Origin: G965216905 sp965216905
GTDB taxonomy: Bacteria > Actinomycetota > Acidimicrobiia > Spongiisociales > ZC4RG35
Direction of reading: 5' to 3'
Length of the DNA stretch: 64,000 bases
Assembly: GCA_965216905.1 (NCBI GenBank)
Contig: OZ244213.1
Span: 1,488,001-1,552,000, forward strand
In this document: piece by piece, positions 51,929 to 60,194 of the stretch
Position numbering within the stretch: position 1 is the stretch's first letter
How the letters are laid out: every line of letters begins with the position of its first letter
Notes under the pieces: generated by a model
What the model was told of the DNA's origin: nothing
Databases searched by the model: none
Seen by the model: the letters and a program-made list of their open reading frames with translations, nothing else
Position numbers and translations under genes: made by a program

Positions 51929-53071
51929 CTACACCCAGTATCCGTCGATTCGGGCCAGGACCTGGAGCATGGTCTCGTCCGACCCTCCACCGATCGAGGC
52001 GAGCCGGTTGTCGCGAAAGAAGCGGGCGACCCAGCCGTCCTCGAGATAGCCGGCCCCGCCGTGGAACTGGAGGCACCAGTCGGCCACGTCACGGAGCAGA
52101 CGGCCGGCCTTGAGCTTGGCGATCGTGGCCATCCGAATCGGGGCTTCACCCGCCATGGCGGCGGTCGCCACCGCGTAGTTGTACTGCCGCAGAAGGTCGG
52201 TCTCGGCCGCCAGCTCGGCGAGCCGGTACTGCAGGTACTGGTTGGCCAGCAGCGGCTTTCCGAACGCATGTCGTTCCCGGAGGTACTCGGCCGTTCGCGT
52301 CAGCGCGTACTGCGCAGCACCGGCCGCACCGTATGCCACCCACATCCGCTCGATGACGAATTGGGCCATCTGCTGCTGGAATCCGGCGCCGACCGCTCCG
52401 ATGGTGTTGTCCACCGGGACGCGGACGTCGTCGAAGCTCAACAGGCCTGTGTCCGAGGCGCGCATCCCCAGCTTGTCCAGCTTCTTGGAGACCTCGAAGC
52501 CGGGCGTGTCGGTGGGGACGATGATCTGGCTCATCCCGTGGTAGCCACCCTCGTCCGAGGTGCGCGCCAGCAAGCACAGCCAATCGGCCTGGAGCGAGTT
52601 GGTGATGTAGGTCTTGGCGCCATTGATGATCCACTCGTCGCCGTCCCGCACCGCCCGGGTTCGGATGGCGGCCACATCGGAGCCGGCGTCGGGCTCGGTC
52701 ACGGCGATCGAAGTCACGTGTTCGCCGCGCATCGCCGGTGTGAGGAAGCGTCGCTTCTGCTCATCGGTTCCGAGGTCGTGCAGCGATGGCGTGGCCATCC
52801 CCACCTGGACGCCGACGGCCATCCCGATCGAGCCGTGGAGGGCCCGGCCGAACTCTTCGGCGAGGACCACGTTGAACAGATGGTCGGCACCCTGGCCGCC
52901 GTACTCGGGGTCGTACTCGAGACCGAACATGCCCAGCTCGGCCATGTCCGGGAACACCTCGTGGAGCGGAATCCACCCATCCGCCTCCCACGCGTCGACG
53001 TGTGGGTCGAGTTCGTTCTGGATGTAGGACCGAACCATGGTGCGGAACTCGTGGTGCTCTCGGGTGAACAT
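51929..53071 (-). CDS. Acyl-CoA dehydrogenase
   Basis: 380 aa from the ATG at 53071 (MFTREHHEFRTMVRSYI), the usual start for this family. Motifs: SIAVTEPDAGSDVAAIRT, GAKTYITNSLQADW, RHAFGKPLLANQYLQYRLAEL, and QFHGGAGYLEDGWVARFFRD. It is a FadE-type flavin enzyme for beta-oxidation of medium or short acyl-CoAs. It lies 5 bp downstream of the DUF445 gene in the same direction. Confidence 0.9.
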   Translation of the reverse strand: MFTREHHEFRTMVRSYIQNELDPHVDAWEADGWIPLHEVFPDMAELGMFGLEYDPEYGGQGADHLFNVVLAEEFGRALHGSIGMAVGVQVGMATPSLHDLGTDEQKRRFLTPAMRGEHVTSIAVTEPDAGSDVAAIRTRAVRDGDEWIINGAKTYITNSLQADWLCLLARTSDEGGYHGMSQIIVPTDTPGFEVSKKLDKLGMRASDTGLLSFDDVRVPVDNTIGAVGAGFQQQMAQFVIERMWVAYGAAGAAQYALTRTAEYLRERHAFGKPLLANQYLQYRLAELAAETDLLRQYNYAVATAAMAGEAPIRMATIAKLKAGRLLRDVADWCLQFHGGAGYLEDGWVARFFRDNRLASIGGGSDETMLQVLARIDGYWV

Positions 53072-53076
53072 GCCGA

Positions 53077-54309
53077 TCAGGTGAGCAGGTCGATGACGGT
53101 GTGCAACGTCAACCCGATGAGCGCTCCGACGAGCGTGCCGTTGATGCGGACGAACTGGAGGTCCCGACCCATCCACAACTCCAGTCGCCGGCTCGCCTCC
53201 TCGGTGTCCCAGCGTTCGATCGTCTGGGCGATCATCGCCTCCACCTCGCGGCCGGCTGCGTCGCTCAGTGGGCGGGTCACTCCCTCGAGCCACTCGTCGA
53301 CTCGGGCGCGAAGCTCGCCGTCATCGGTGAGGCGCTTACCCAACTGCTGCAACGCGTCTCGAATGCGATTGGTGTCAGTATCGAAGCTGGATGTCATTGC
53401 CGTCCAGGCGTGGCGTACGGCGGCTCGAATCTCGGGCCGTTCCACCAAGGCGAGGAGTTGGCGTCGGAAGGTCTCGCCATACTCCTCGTCTTCGACAAGC
53501 CGTCCGGCGACCTCGGCGAGCTTGGCATCCACCAGGCGGCGGAGCTCGTGGTGCTCGTCCGCTTCGACCTCACCGAGGAGCCGGGTGACGACCTCCCACG
53601 CCCGGTCGAACACCGCATCGTCGACCGTCTCGGGGACCCACCACGGCGATTCGGTGCCGAGCCGGCGCCGCAGAATCCGTCGATTCTCCAGGAGCACGCG
53701 GTGGAGCCCTTGGACGGCTGCGCCGACGAGCGGCCGGTGCGCATCCTCGGCGAGTAGCTGACGGAGGCCCCTCCCCACGATCTGCGGGAGCGGGGCGGTG
53801 GCCAGCCTTTCGAGTATCACGTCGTCGATCTGCTCGCCGAGCGTCTCGGCGGACGCCTCCATGGCGGCCGCCCCCACCGTGTGGAGATGCCGAGAGGCGG
53901 TGGCCGCGTGGTCGGGGTTCGCCAGCCACACGCCGACCCGTTCGGTGACATTCGAGTCTCGGAGTCTCTCGACCACCGACTCGGGGTCGAGGAAGTTCTG
54001 GGTGACGAAGGTGGCCAGGCTGCGGCCCAGCCCGTCCTTGGACGTCGGGATGATGGCGGTGTGCGGGATCGGGATGCCAAGCGGGTGACGGAACAATGCA
54101 ACGACCGCGAACCAGTCGGCCAGCCCCCCGATCAGGCCGGCTTCGGCGGTGGCGCGGAGGTAGCCCACCCAGCGGGCGTCGCCGAGGAAGAAGGTCGCCA
54201 CGAACACGAGCGCAATCAGCGCCAGCAGCCAGGTCGCCCGTCGGCGGGTCGAGGCGAGCGCTTCGGCTCGCAACAGGTCCTCGGGAGTCACACCTCCAGC
54301 TTGCCACAT
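53077..54309 (-). CDS. DUF445 family membrane protein
   Basis: 410 aa from the ATG at 54309. After two N-terminal hydrophobic helices it has the DUF445 motif GLIGGLADWFAVVALFRHPLG, followed by IPIPHTAIIPTSKDGLGRSL, then long helical segments, and a C-terminal hydrophobic helix (VGALIGLTLHTVIDLL). Its family is widespread but uncharacterised and envelope-related. It is the first gene of a unit with the acyl-CoA dehydrogenase. Confidence 0.88.
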   Translation of the reverse strand: MWQAGGVTPEDLLRAEALASTRRRATWLLALIALVFVATFFLGDARWVGYLRATAEAGLIGGLADWFAVVALFRHPLGIPIPHTAIIPTSKDGLGRSLATFVTQNFLDPESVVERLRDSNVTERVGVWLANPDHAATASRHLHTVGAAAMEASAETLGEQIDDVILERLATAPLPQIVGRGLRQLLAEDAHRPLVGAAVQGLHRVLLENRRILRRRLGTESPWWVPETVDDAVFDRAWEVVTRLLGEVEADEHHELRRLVDAKLAEVAGRLVEDEEYGETFRRQLLALVERPEIRAAVRHAWTAMTSSFDTDTNRIRDALQQLGKRLTDDGELRARVDEWLEGVTRPLSDAAGREVEAMIAQTIERWDTEEASRRLELWMGRDLQFVRINGTLVGALIGLTLHTVIDLLT

Positions 54310-54377
54310 GGCCGTCGAACTGCATCCGTGCAGGGCACGAACTCCGGGCTCCGACGATGAGGTCCCGGACGCGTGAA

Positions 54378-54411
54378 GACCTCGAGGGTGAGAGAGAGAA
54401 CCCTCGAGGTC
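54378..54411. terminator. Long perfect hairpin in the DUF445/ABC exporter gap
   Basis: A 12-bp stem (GACCTCGAGGGT / ACCCTCGAGGTC) flanks a purine loop (GAGAGAGAGA). Two more stems follow within 120 bp: GCGAAGGT/ACCTTCGC (54449-54470) and CGAGGCG/CGCCTCG near 54497-54520. This 313-bp gap between two minus-strand units has no ORF I support. The first hairpin probably terminates the ABC operon; the cluster might also encode a structured RNA. Confidence 0.45.
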
Positions 54412-54622
54412 GTCACTTCCGACGGTGGTCGGCCGCCCTGTCGAGCGGGCGAAGGTGCCCCAACCTTCGCTCCGGTCGGAGGCGGGCTTCCGGTCGGCGA
54501 GGCGACACCCCTGACGCCTCGTGTGCCGATCGGTTCCGTCGACCCGTGCCCTCATTGCATCGGCCCCACCGGCGCGAAAGCTGGAGGATCATCCGAGGTT
54601 GACCCGTCCTGACTAGTCCGGT

Positions 54623-56443
54623 CTACGGCGTGCCGGCAGCATCGGCGGCGGAGGTCCCGCGCAACCACGCGGCGTGGAGGGCGGCGTAGACACCATCTGC
54701 CTCCACGAGGGTGTGGTGGGTGCCGTCTTCGGCGATCCGGCCGGCGTCGAAGACCAGAATCCGATCGGCGGACTCGGCCGTGGACAGGCGATGGGCGATC
54801 GTCACGATGGTGAGCGCCGACTCGAGCCGGCCCAATGCCCGGGCGATCCGTACCTCGGTCGCCGGGTCGACCGAAGACGTGGCTTCGTCGAGGACGAGGA
54901 GTTCGGGGTCGGCGATGGCGGATCGGACCAGCGTCACGAGTTGTCGTTCGCCGACCGACAGCGAGGCTCCGCGTTCACCGACCGGCGTGTCGAGGCCCTG
55001 GTCCATCTCGTCGAGCCACTCGTCGAGACCCAGATCGGCGAACGTCGCCATGACCTCCGCGTCCGAGGCATCTGGCTTGCCCATCCGCACGTTGTCGCGA
55101 ATCGTCCCGCGAAACAGTGACCCTTCCTGGGGAACCATGACAACCCGGTCACGAAGGGAACCGAATCGAACCCGACGGAGGTCGATGCCACCCAGGGTCA
55201 CGCTGCCCTGTGACGGGTCCATGAGGCGGGTCAGGAGTTTGGCGAACGTCGTCTTGCCCGATCCCGTCTCGCCCACCACGGCGACCTTGGTGTGAGCCGG
55301 AATCGTCAGGTCGACGTTCGTGAGCGCCTCGTGCCCGGTGGCTTCGGCAGCAGTCTCGCCCTGCCGCGGGTATCGAAACGAGACGTCGTGGAAGGCGATC
55401 GTCAGCGGTCCGGCCGGGAGGACGACACCGTCTGCACCCGGGTCGGCGACGTCGGGAGGGATGTCCAGAACGTCGAGCACACGGCGCCAACCGGCCACCG
55501 CCGTCTGTGCCTCGTTGACGGCCTCCCCCAGCATCTGAACCGGCTGGACGAAGAGCTGAACGAGGAACAAGAAGGCGACCACCGTTCCAACCGTGATCAT
55601 GCCCTCCACCGCCAGCAGGGTGCCGGCGACCAGCACCGCCGACAGCACGACGGCCGAGAGCATCTCTCCGGCGCCCGAGAACCCTGCGGAGATGGCGCCC
55701 GCACGGACGGCCGAGGAGCGATGCGATTCGATGGCGTCGGCCAACCGGCGGCGGACGTGCGGTTCGATGCCGTACGCTCGGATGACCGGCGCCCCCACGA
55801 CCACTTCGGCCAGCACGGCGAGCATGCGGCCGACCCTGGCTCGGACGGTGAGGAATGCGTCGTCGAGCCGTACCTGGAACCATCGGATCGTCCAGGCGAT
55901 CAACGGAACCGCCAGAACCACGACCAGGCCCAGCGGGATCGAGTACACCAGCATCACCACGAGCGCCAGCACCACCTGGCCCGAATTGGTGAGGAGATTC
56001 AGCCCCGCCCATTGGAGAAACCGACTGATCTCATCGATGTCGGAGGTGACCCTGGCCACCAGCGCGCCTCGCTGCTCCGACGCCTGGTGGAGCATCGAGA
56101 GGTCGTGAATGTGACGGAAGCCGCGGATTCGGAGCTGTGACAGAGCGGATTCGGAGACGTCGGCGAGCCGCAGATGCATCCAGGCCGTGGACATTGCGGT
56201 CACGGCGACTCCCAGGACCGCGAATGCAACCATTCGTGCGACGAACCCCAGGTCGGCACCGGTGTCGGTGAGGCCGCGGTCGATGACCTGCTGGATGGCG
56301 ATCGGGACGATGATGCGGCCGGCGGTCGCAACCAGCGCCAGGGCCAGCGTCGCTCCGAGTCCGACGCGGAGCTCGGGTGAGAGACGGAGACCGCGAGCCA
56401 GCGTGTGCAGCGCTCCGTCACGCGTCGCCCTCCGCCGGCTCAT
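54623..56443 (-). CDS. Heterodimeric ABC exporter subunit with canonical Walker B
   Basis: 606 aa. One six-helix transmembrane domain (residues 1-310) fused to one nucleotide-binding domain. Walker A GETGSGKTT, Walker B LLVLDEATSSVD (catalytic Glu present), switch His in IAHRLST. Its signature is variant: ASLSVGERQ in place of LSGGQ. This half pairs with the next gene, overlapping by 4 bp. Drug, lipid or siderophore export is possible; substrate unknown. Confidence 0.9.
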   Translation of the reverse strand: MSRRRATRDGALHTLARGLRLSPELRVGLGATLALALVATAGRIIVPIAIQQVIDRGLTDTGADLGFVARMVAFAVLGVAVTAMSTAWMHLRLADVSESALSQLRIRGFRHIHDLSMLHQASEQRGALVARVTSDIDEISRFLQWAGLNLLTNSGQVVLALVVMLVYSIPLGLVVVLAVPLIAWTIRWFQVRLDDAFLTVRARVGRMLAVLAEVVVGAPVIRAYGIEPHVRRRLADAIESHRSSAVRAGAISAGFSGAGEMLSAVVLSAVLVAGTLLAVEGMITVGTVVAFLFLVQLFVQPVQMLGEAVNEAQTAVAGWRRVLDVLDIPPDVADPGADGVVLPAGPLTIAFHDVSFRYPRQGETAAEATGHEALTNVDLTIPAHTKVAVVGETGSGKTTFAKLLTRLMDPSQGSVTLGGIDLRRVRFGSLRDRVVMVPQEGSLFRGTIRDNVRMGKPDASDAEVMATFADLGLDEWLDEMDQGLDTPVGERGASLSVGERQLVTLVRSAIADPELLVLDEATSSVDPATEVRIARALGRLESALTIVTIAHRLSTAESADRILVFDAGRIAEDGTHHTLVEADGVYAALHAAWLRGTSAADAAGTP

Positions 56444-58251
56444 GCAGTCGCCCCCACGTCGTACGCGTCGATCAGGCGGGCGTAGGCGGCATGCCGCCGG
56501 TACAGCTCCGCATGGGTGCCGCGTCCGGTGACCCGGCCGTCCTCGATGAAGATCACCGAATCGGCCAGCATGATCGAGCTTCGGCGGTAGGCCACGATCA
56601 CAACGGTCGTTTCCAGCCGTCCCAGCGCTTCGAGAATGGATCCCTCGACCGCCGGGTCGACGGCCGAGGTGGCGTCGTCGAGCACGAGGAGACGCGGCCG
56701 TCGGATCAGGGCGCGCGCCAACGCGATCCGCTGACGCTGCCCTCCCGACAGCGAAGCCCCGCGCTCCCCGACGTGGGTCTCGTAGCCGTTGGGCAGGTCC
56801 TCGATGAAGCCGTGCGCCTGGGCGAGGCGCGCCGCCTCGACCACCGCTGCGTCCGAGTAGGTGCCGCCGAGGGTGATGTTCGCCGCCACCGTGTCGTCGA
56901 AGAGGAATGCCTCCTGGAAGACGATGGCGGTCTGGGCGGCGATGGCATCGCGATCGAGTGCCACGAGACCTTCGCCGTCGAGACAGATCTCTCCGCTGTC
57001 GGGGTCGAACAACCGGACCAGGAGTTGGGCGATGGTCGACTTGCCGGAGCCGGTGGGGCCGACGATGGCCACGGTGCTCCCGGGCTCGACGCTCAGCGAC
57101 ACCGACTCGACTCCGCGGGCGCCCGTCACGACCTCGGTGCCACCGACCAGGTCTTCGGTCCCCTCGGCCGGGTAGAGATAGCTCACCGATGAGGCGGCCG
57201 CCCCGGCGGCGCCGTCCTCGGGAGGGACGGTGGTTCCATAGCGGACGGATGTCTTCTCACCGAGGACCGCTTCGACCCGTCGCCATCCGGCGACTGCCTG
57301 TGGGATCTGGAGGAGGAGCCAGGCGAACACCCGCATCGGCAGCGCCACGAGTCGGAACAGGTAGGCGAAGGTGACCAATGTCCCCGCCGTGATGGCACCA
57401 CTGTCGACGCGCCACGCTCCGACCGCCAAGACGGCGAGGATGCCGAGGCTGGGGAGGGCCTCCATCAGCGGATCGAAGAGGGCTCGGAGCCGGCCGACCT
57501 CCACCATGCGGTCGCGGAGCTCGTCGGAGATGGCGCCGAATCTGCCGACCTCGGCGTCCTCTCGCCCCAGTGTCTTGACGACCAGGGCCGCGTCGAAGGA
57601 CTCGTGGGCGATCTCGCTCACCTCGGCTCGTACCTGCTGGGCGGCGATCGCAACCACCCGCATGCGCTTCTGAAAGGCCAGGTTGGCGGCCCCGATGGCG
57701 GGAATCACGGCGAAACCGACGAGCGCCAGGTATGGGTCGGTGCGGATGAGCAGCACCGCGGTGACCGCCAGCATCACCACGACTCCGGCCGCCATGGGCA
57801 GGGGCGCGGCGATCCCCGACGCCGCCTCCACGTCGGCGTTGACGTTGGACAGCAGTTGACCGGTGGGATGGCGGCGGTGCCACTCCAGCGGCAGCGCCAG
57901 GTACCGGTCGGTCACCTCGGTCCGATCTCGGGCTTGGAGCCGGTACTGAGCGGCGTACGCACCCAGCCGTCGTCCGGTGATGCCCGCCCCGCGGGCGGCG
58001 GCCACGCCCAATACGAGCGCGGCGGCTCCGGCCAACGCAGCCACCGACACCTCGCCGGCGGCCACCGCCGGAAGCAGCAGCTGGTCGGTGACCCATCCGA
58101 TGACGAGCGACGAGCCGACGGTTGCCACCGCATACAGCAGGGTGCCCACCCCGCCGGCGGCGAATGGCTTGGCGGCGCGCCGGACCTGGCGGACCACGAG
58201 CGCCCACCCCTCCCGACCGGGAGTCTCGAACGGTGGCGGATCGGTGGTCAT
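56440..58251 (-). CDS. Heterodimeric ABC exporter subunit with degenerate Walker B
   Basis: 603 aa, same TMD-NBD layout as its partner. Walker A GPTGSGKST and a canonical signature LSGGQRQRIALA are kept. Walker B ends LLVLDDATSAVD, so the catalytic Glu is Asp, and the switch His is replaced (VAYRRSS). Paired with the partner, one composite site is fully canonical and the other degenerate, as in asymmetric exporters such as TM287/288. It is the first of the two genes and overlaps the second by 4 bp. Confidence 0.9.
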   Translation of the reverse strand: MTTDPPPFETPGREGWALVVRQVRRAAKPFAAGGVGTLLYAVATVGSSLVIGWVTDQLLLPAVAAGEVSVAALAGAAALVLGVAAARGAGITGRRLGAYAAQYRLQARDRTEVTDRYLALPLEWHRRHPTGQLLSNVNADVEAASGIAAPLPMAAGVVVMLAVTAVLLIRTDPYLALVGFAVIPAIGAANLAFQKRMRVVAIAAQQVRAEVSEIAHESFDAALVVKTLGREDAEVGRFGAISDELRDRMVEVGRLRALFDPLMEALPSLGILAVLAVGAWRVDSGAITAGTLVTFAYLFRLVALPMRVFAWLLLQIPQAVAGWRRVEAVLGEKTSVRYGTTVPPEDGAAGAAASSVSYLYPAEGTEDLVGGTEVVTGARGVESVSLSVEPGSTVAIVGPTGSGKSTIAQLLVRLFDPDSGEICLDGEGLVALDRDAIAAQTAIVFQEAFLFDDTVAANITLGGTYSDAAVVEAARLAQAHGFIEDLPNGYETHVGERGASLSGGQRQRIALARALIRRPRLLVLDDATSAVDPAVEGSILEALGRLETTVVIVAYRRSSIMLADSVIFIEDGRVTGRGTHAELYRRHAAYARLIDAYDVGATA

Positions 58252-58343
58252 CGACAGGACAGGCTACGACGCCGGTCAACCCACCGGAGAATGATGGTCC
58301 GCTCGGCCCGGCTCAGTCGAGGTCGGACGAGTCGCTGCCCATC

Positions 58344-58754
58344 TCAGGAGTCGCCGGACCACCCGATCACCGTTTCGACCGTGATCGTGATCCACGGTCC
58401 CTGTGGGGGTCGATCGGTGTACTGGGCGTACTTGGACGCCAGGGCCTCCAGGCCACCGGCCGGCGGGTCGTCCGCCACCACCGCGGAGCCTTCGGCGCGG
58501 ACCCACCACAACCGGGTCCACTCCTCGTCGTAGTGATGGGCCAGGACGGCCACGCTCGGGCGGTGTTCGATGTCTTCGAGGCGCGCCAGCCGGCGGCGAG
58601 TCTTGGGCTTGTGGTCCACCGCGGTGACGAGCCGGCGCGACGGGAGCGCGGCGTAGACGATCGGGACCAGACGAGGTGCGCCTGTCGCCCGAATCGTGGC
58701 CAGCGTCGCCACCCGAGCCTCTCCCAGGCGCTGCCAGTACCGGTCCTCCGACAT
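58344..58754 (-). CDS. PPOX-class F420-dependent oxidoreductase (TIGR03668-like)
   Basis: 136 aa. A split-barrel flavin/F420 fold: ARVATLATIRATGAPRLVPI, then a strand ending VAVLAHHYDEEW and WVRAEGSAVV. The pattern is close to mycobacterial Rv0121-like PPOX-class proteins. Probable small F420-linked reductase; substrate unknown. Monocistronic and divergent from the thiolase gene. Confidence 0.8.
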   Translation of the reverse strand: MSEDRYWQRLGEARVATLATIRATGAPRLVPIVYAALPSRRLVTAVDHKPKTRRRLARLEDIEHRPSVAVLAHHYDEEWTRLWWVRAEGSAVVADDPPAGGLEALASKYAQYTDRPPQGPWITITVETVIGWSGDS

Positions 58755-58895
58755 GGGAGAACTGTACGTCCGGCGGACTGCCCCCGGAACCCTGCGAGAA
58801 TCGGGTGGCGGGCGGCGTGCTTGACCGAGGCCGATGGGGGTGTGCCGTGGTCGTCCCGCTGGCAGCCGAGTATCGCGATGTTTGGAGACGCAGGA

Positions 58896-60194
58896 ATGTC
58901 AGGATTGACACAGACCGGGCGCCGGGTGGCGATCGTCGACGGACTTCGGACGCCCTTCGCCAAGGGAAGAACCGACCTTCAGGAAGCGGACACGCTGGCA
59001 CTCGGCCAGTCGGTCGTCGCCGAGCTGCTGATGCGGTCCGGAGTCGACGGTGATCAAATCGACCAACTGGTGTTCGGCAGCGTGATCCAGGACCCGTCGG
59101 CTCCGAACATCGCCCGGGAGATTGGGCTTGCCTGTGACCTGCCGGACACCGTCGACGCGTTCTCGGTGACCCGCGCCTGTGCGACCAGTTCACAGAGTTT
59201 CGTCTCCGGGGCCGAGTCCATCCTCCTCGGCGACGCCGACATCGTGCTCACCGGCGGATCGGATTCGCTGTCGAACCCACCGGTCATGTTCAGCGACGAG
59301 TTCGTGTCGGTGATGATGGATGCACAAGCCGCCGCCGACCCCGTCGCCCGAGCCAAAACGCTGGCTCGGCTGCGGCCGAAGGATCTGGTGCCGAATCCAC
59401 CGGCAGTGGCCGAGCGCTCGACCGGCGAGTCGATGGGTGAGAGCGCCGAGAAGATGGCTCGACTGAACGGCATCACCCGTGAGCGTCAGGACGCGTACGC
59501 GCTCTCCAGTCATCAGAAGGCGGTCGAGGCGTGGGAGAAGGGGATCTACGACGACGAGGTCATGGCGTTGGCGGTTCCGCCGTCGTACCGCGATGTGGTG
59601 ACTCGGGACACGATTCCGCGAGCGGACACGAGTCTCGACAAGCTGGCAACGCTCCGCCCGGTGTTCGACCGAAAGCACGGGACGATCACCGCCGGCAACG
59701 CCTCGCCGATCACCGACGGGGCCGCTGCCCTCCTCCTGATGGAGGAGGGGACGGCGCGCACGTTGGGCTTCGAGCCGCTCGCCTACCTCCGGTCGTGGGC
59801 CTTCACTGCCGTCGACCCCAACTGGCAGCTCCTGATCGGGCCGGCCATCGCCATCCCCAAGGTGCTGGATCGGGCGGGGATGTCTCTCGAGGAGATCGAC
59901 GTCTTCGACATCCACGAGGCGTTCGCGGCACAGGTGCTCTCGGTCCTCGACTCGCTGGCTTCGGATGACTTCGCCCAGGACCATCTCGGTCGTCCGACGG
60001 CGGTCGGTGTCATCCCCGACGAGAAGCTCAACCCGTACGGAGGTTCCATCAGCCTGGGTCATCCGTTCGGAGCCACGGGGGCCCGACAGCTCCTGACGAT
60101 GGCGAACGAGCTGGCCCGACGCGACCGGGGCACGGCGCTGATCACCCAATGTGCGGCCGGGGGCCTCGGCGCCGCCATCATCTTGGAGCGATGA
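58896..60194 (+). CDS. fadI: Acetyl-CoA C-acyltransferase (FadI-like thiolase)
   Basis: 432 aa from the ATG at 58896, with GGAG 8 nt upstream; the ATG 18 bp earlier has no ribosome site. Catalytic Cys in SVTRACATSSQS, His in IHEAFAAQVLS, and Cys/Gly in TQCAAGGLGAA are all present, with the NPYGGSISLGHPFGATGARQ motif. It cleaves 3-ketoacyl-CoA. ATGA overlap with the multifunctional enzyme gene. The FadI rather than FadA branch is suggested by length (432 aa) but is not certain. Confidence 0.92.
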   Translation: MSGLTQTGRRVAIVDGLRTPFAKGRTDLQEADTLALGQSVVAELLMRSGVDGDQIDQLVFGSVIQDPSAPNIAREIGLACDLPDTVDAFSVTRACATSSQSFVSGAESILLGDADIVLTGGSDSLSNPPVMFSDEFVSVMMDAQAAADPVARAKTLARLRPKDLVPNPPAVAERSTGESMGESAEKMARLNGITRERQDAYALSSHQKAVEAWEKGIYDDEVMALAVPPSYRDVVTRDTIPRADTSLDKLATLRPVFDRKHGTITAGNASPITDGAAALLLMEEGTARTLGFEPLAYLRSWAFTAVDPNWQLLIGPAIAIPKVLDRAGMSLEEIDVFDIHEAFAAQVLSVLDSLASDDFAQDHLGRPTAVGVIPDEKLNPYGGSISLGHPFGATGARQLLTMANELARRDRGTALITQCAAGGLGAAIILER

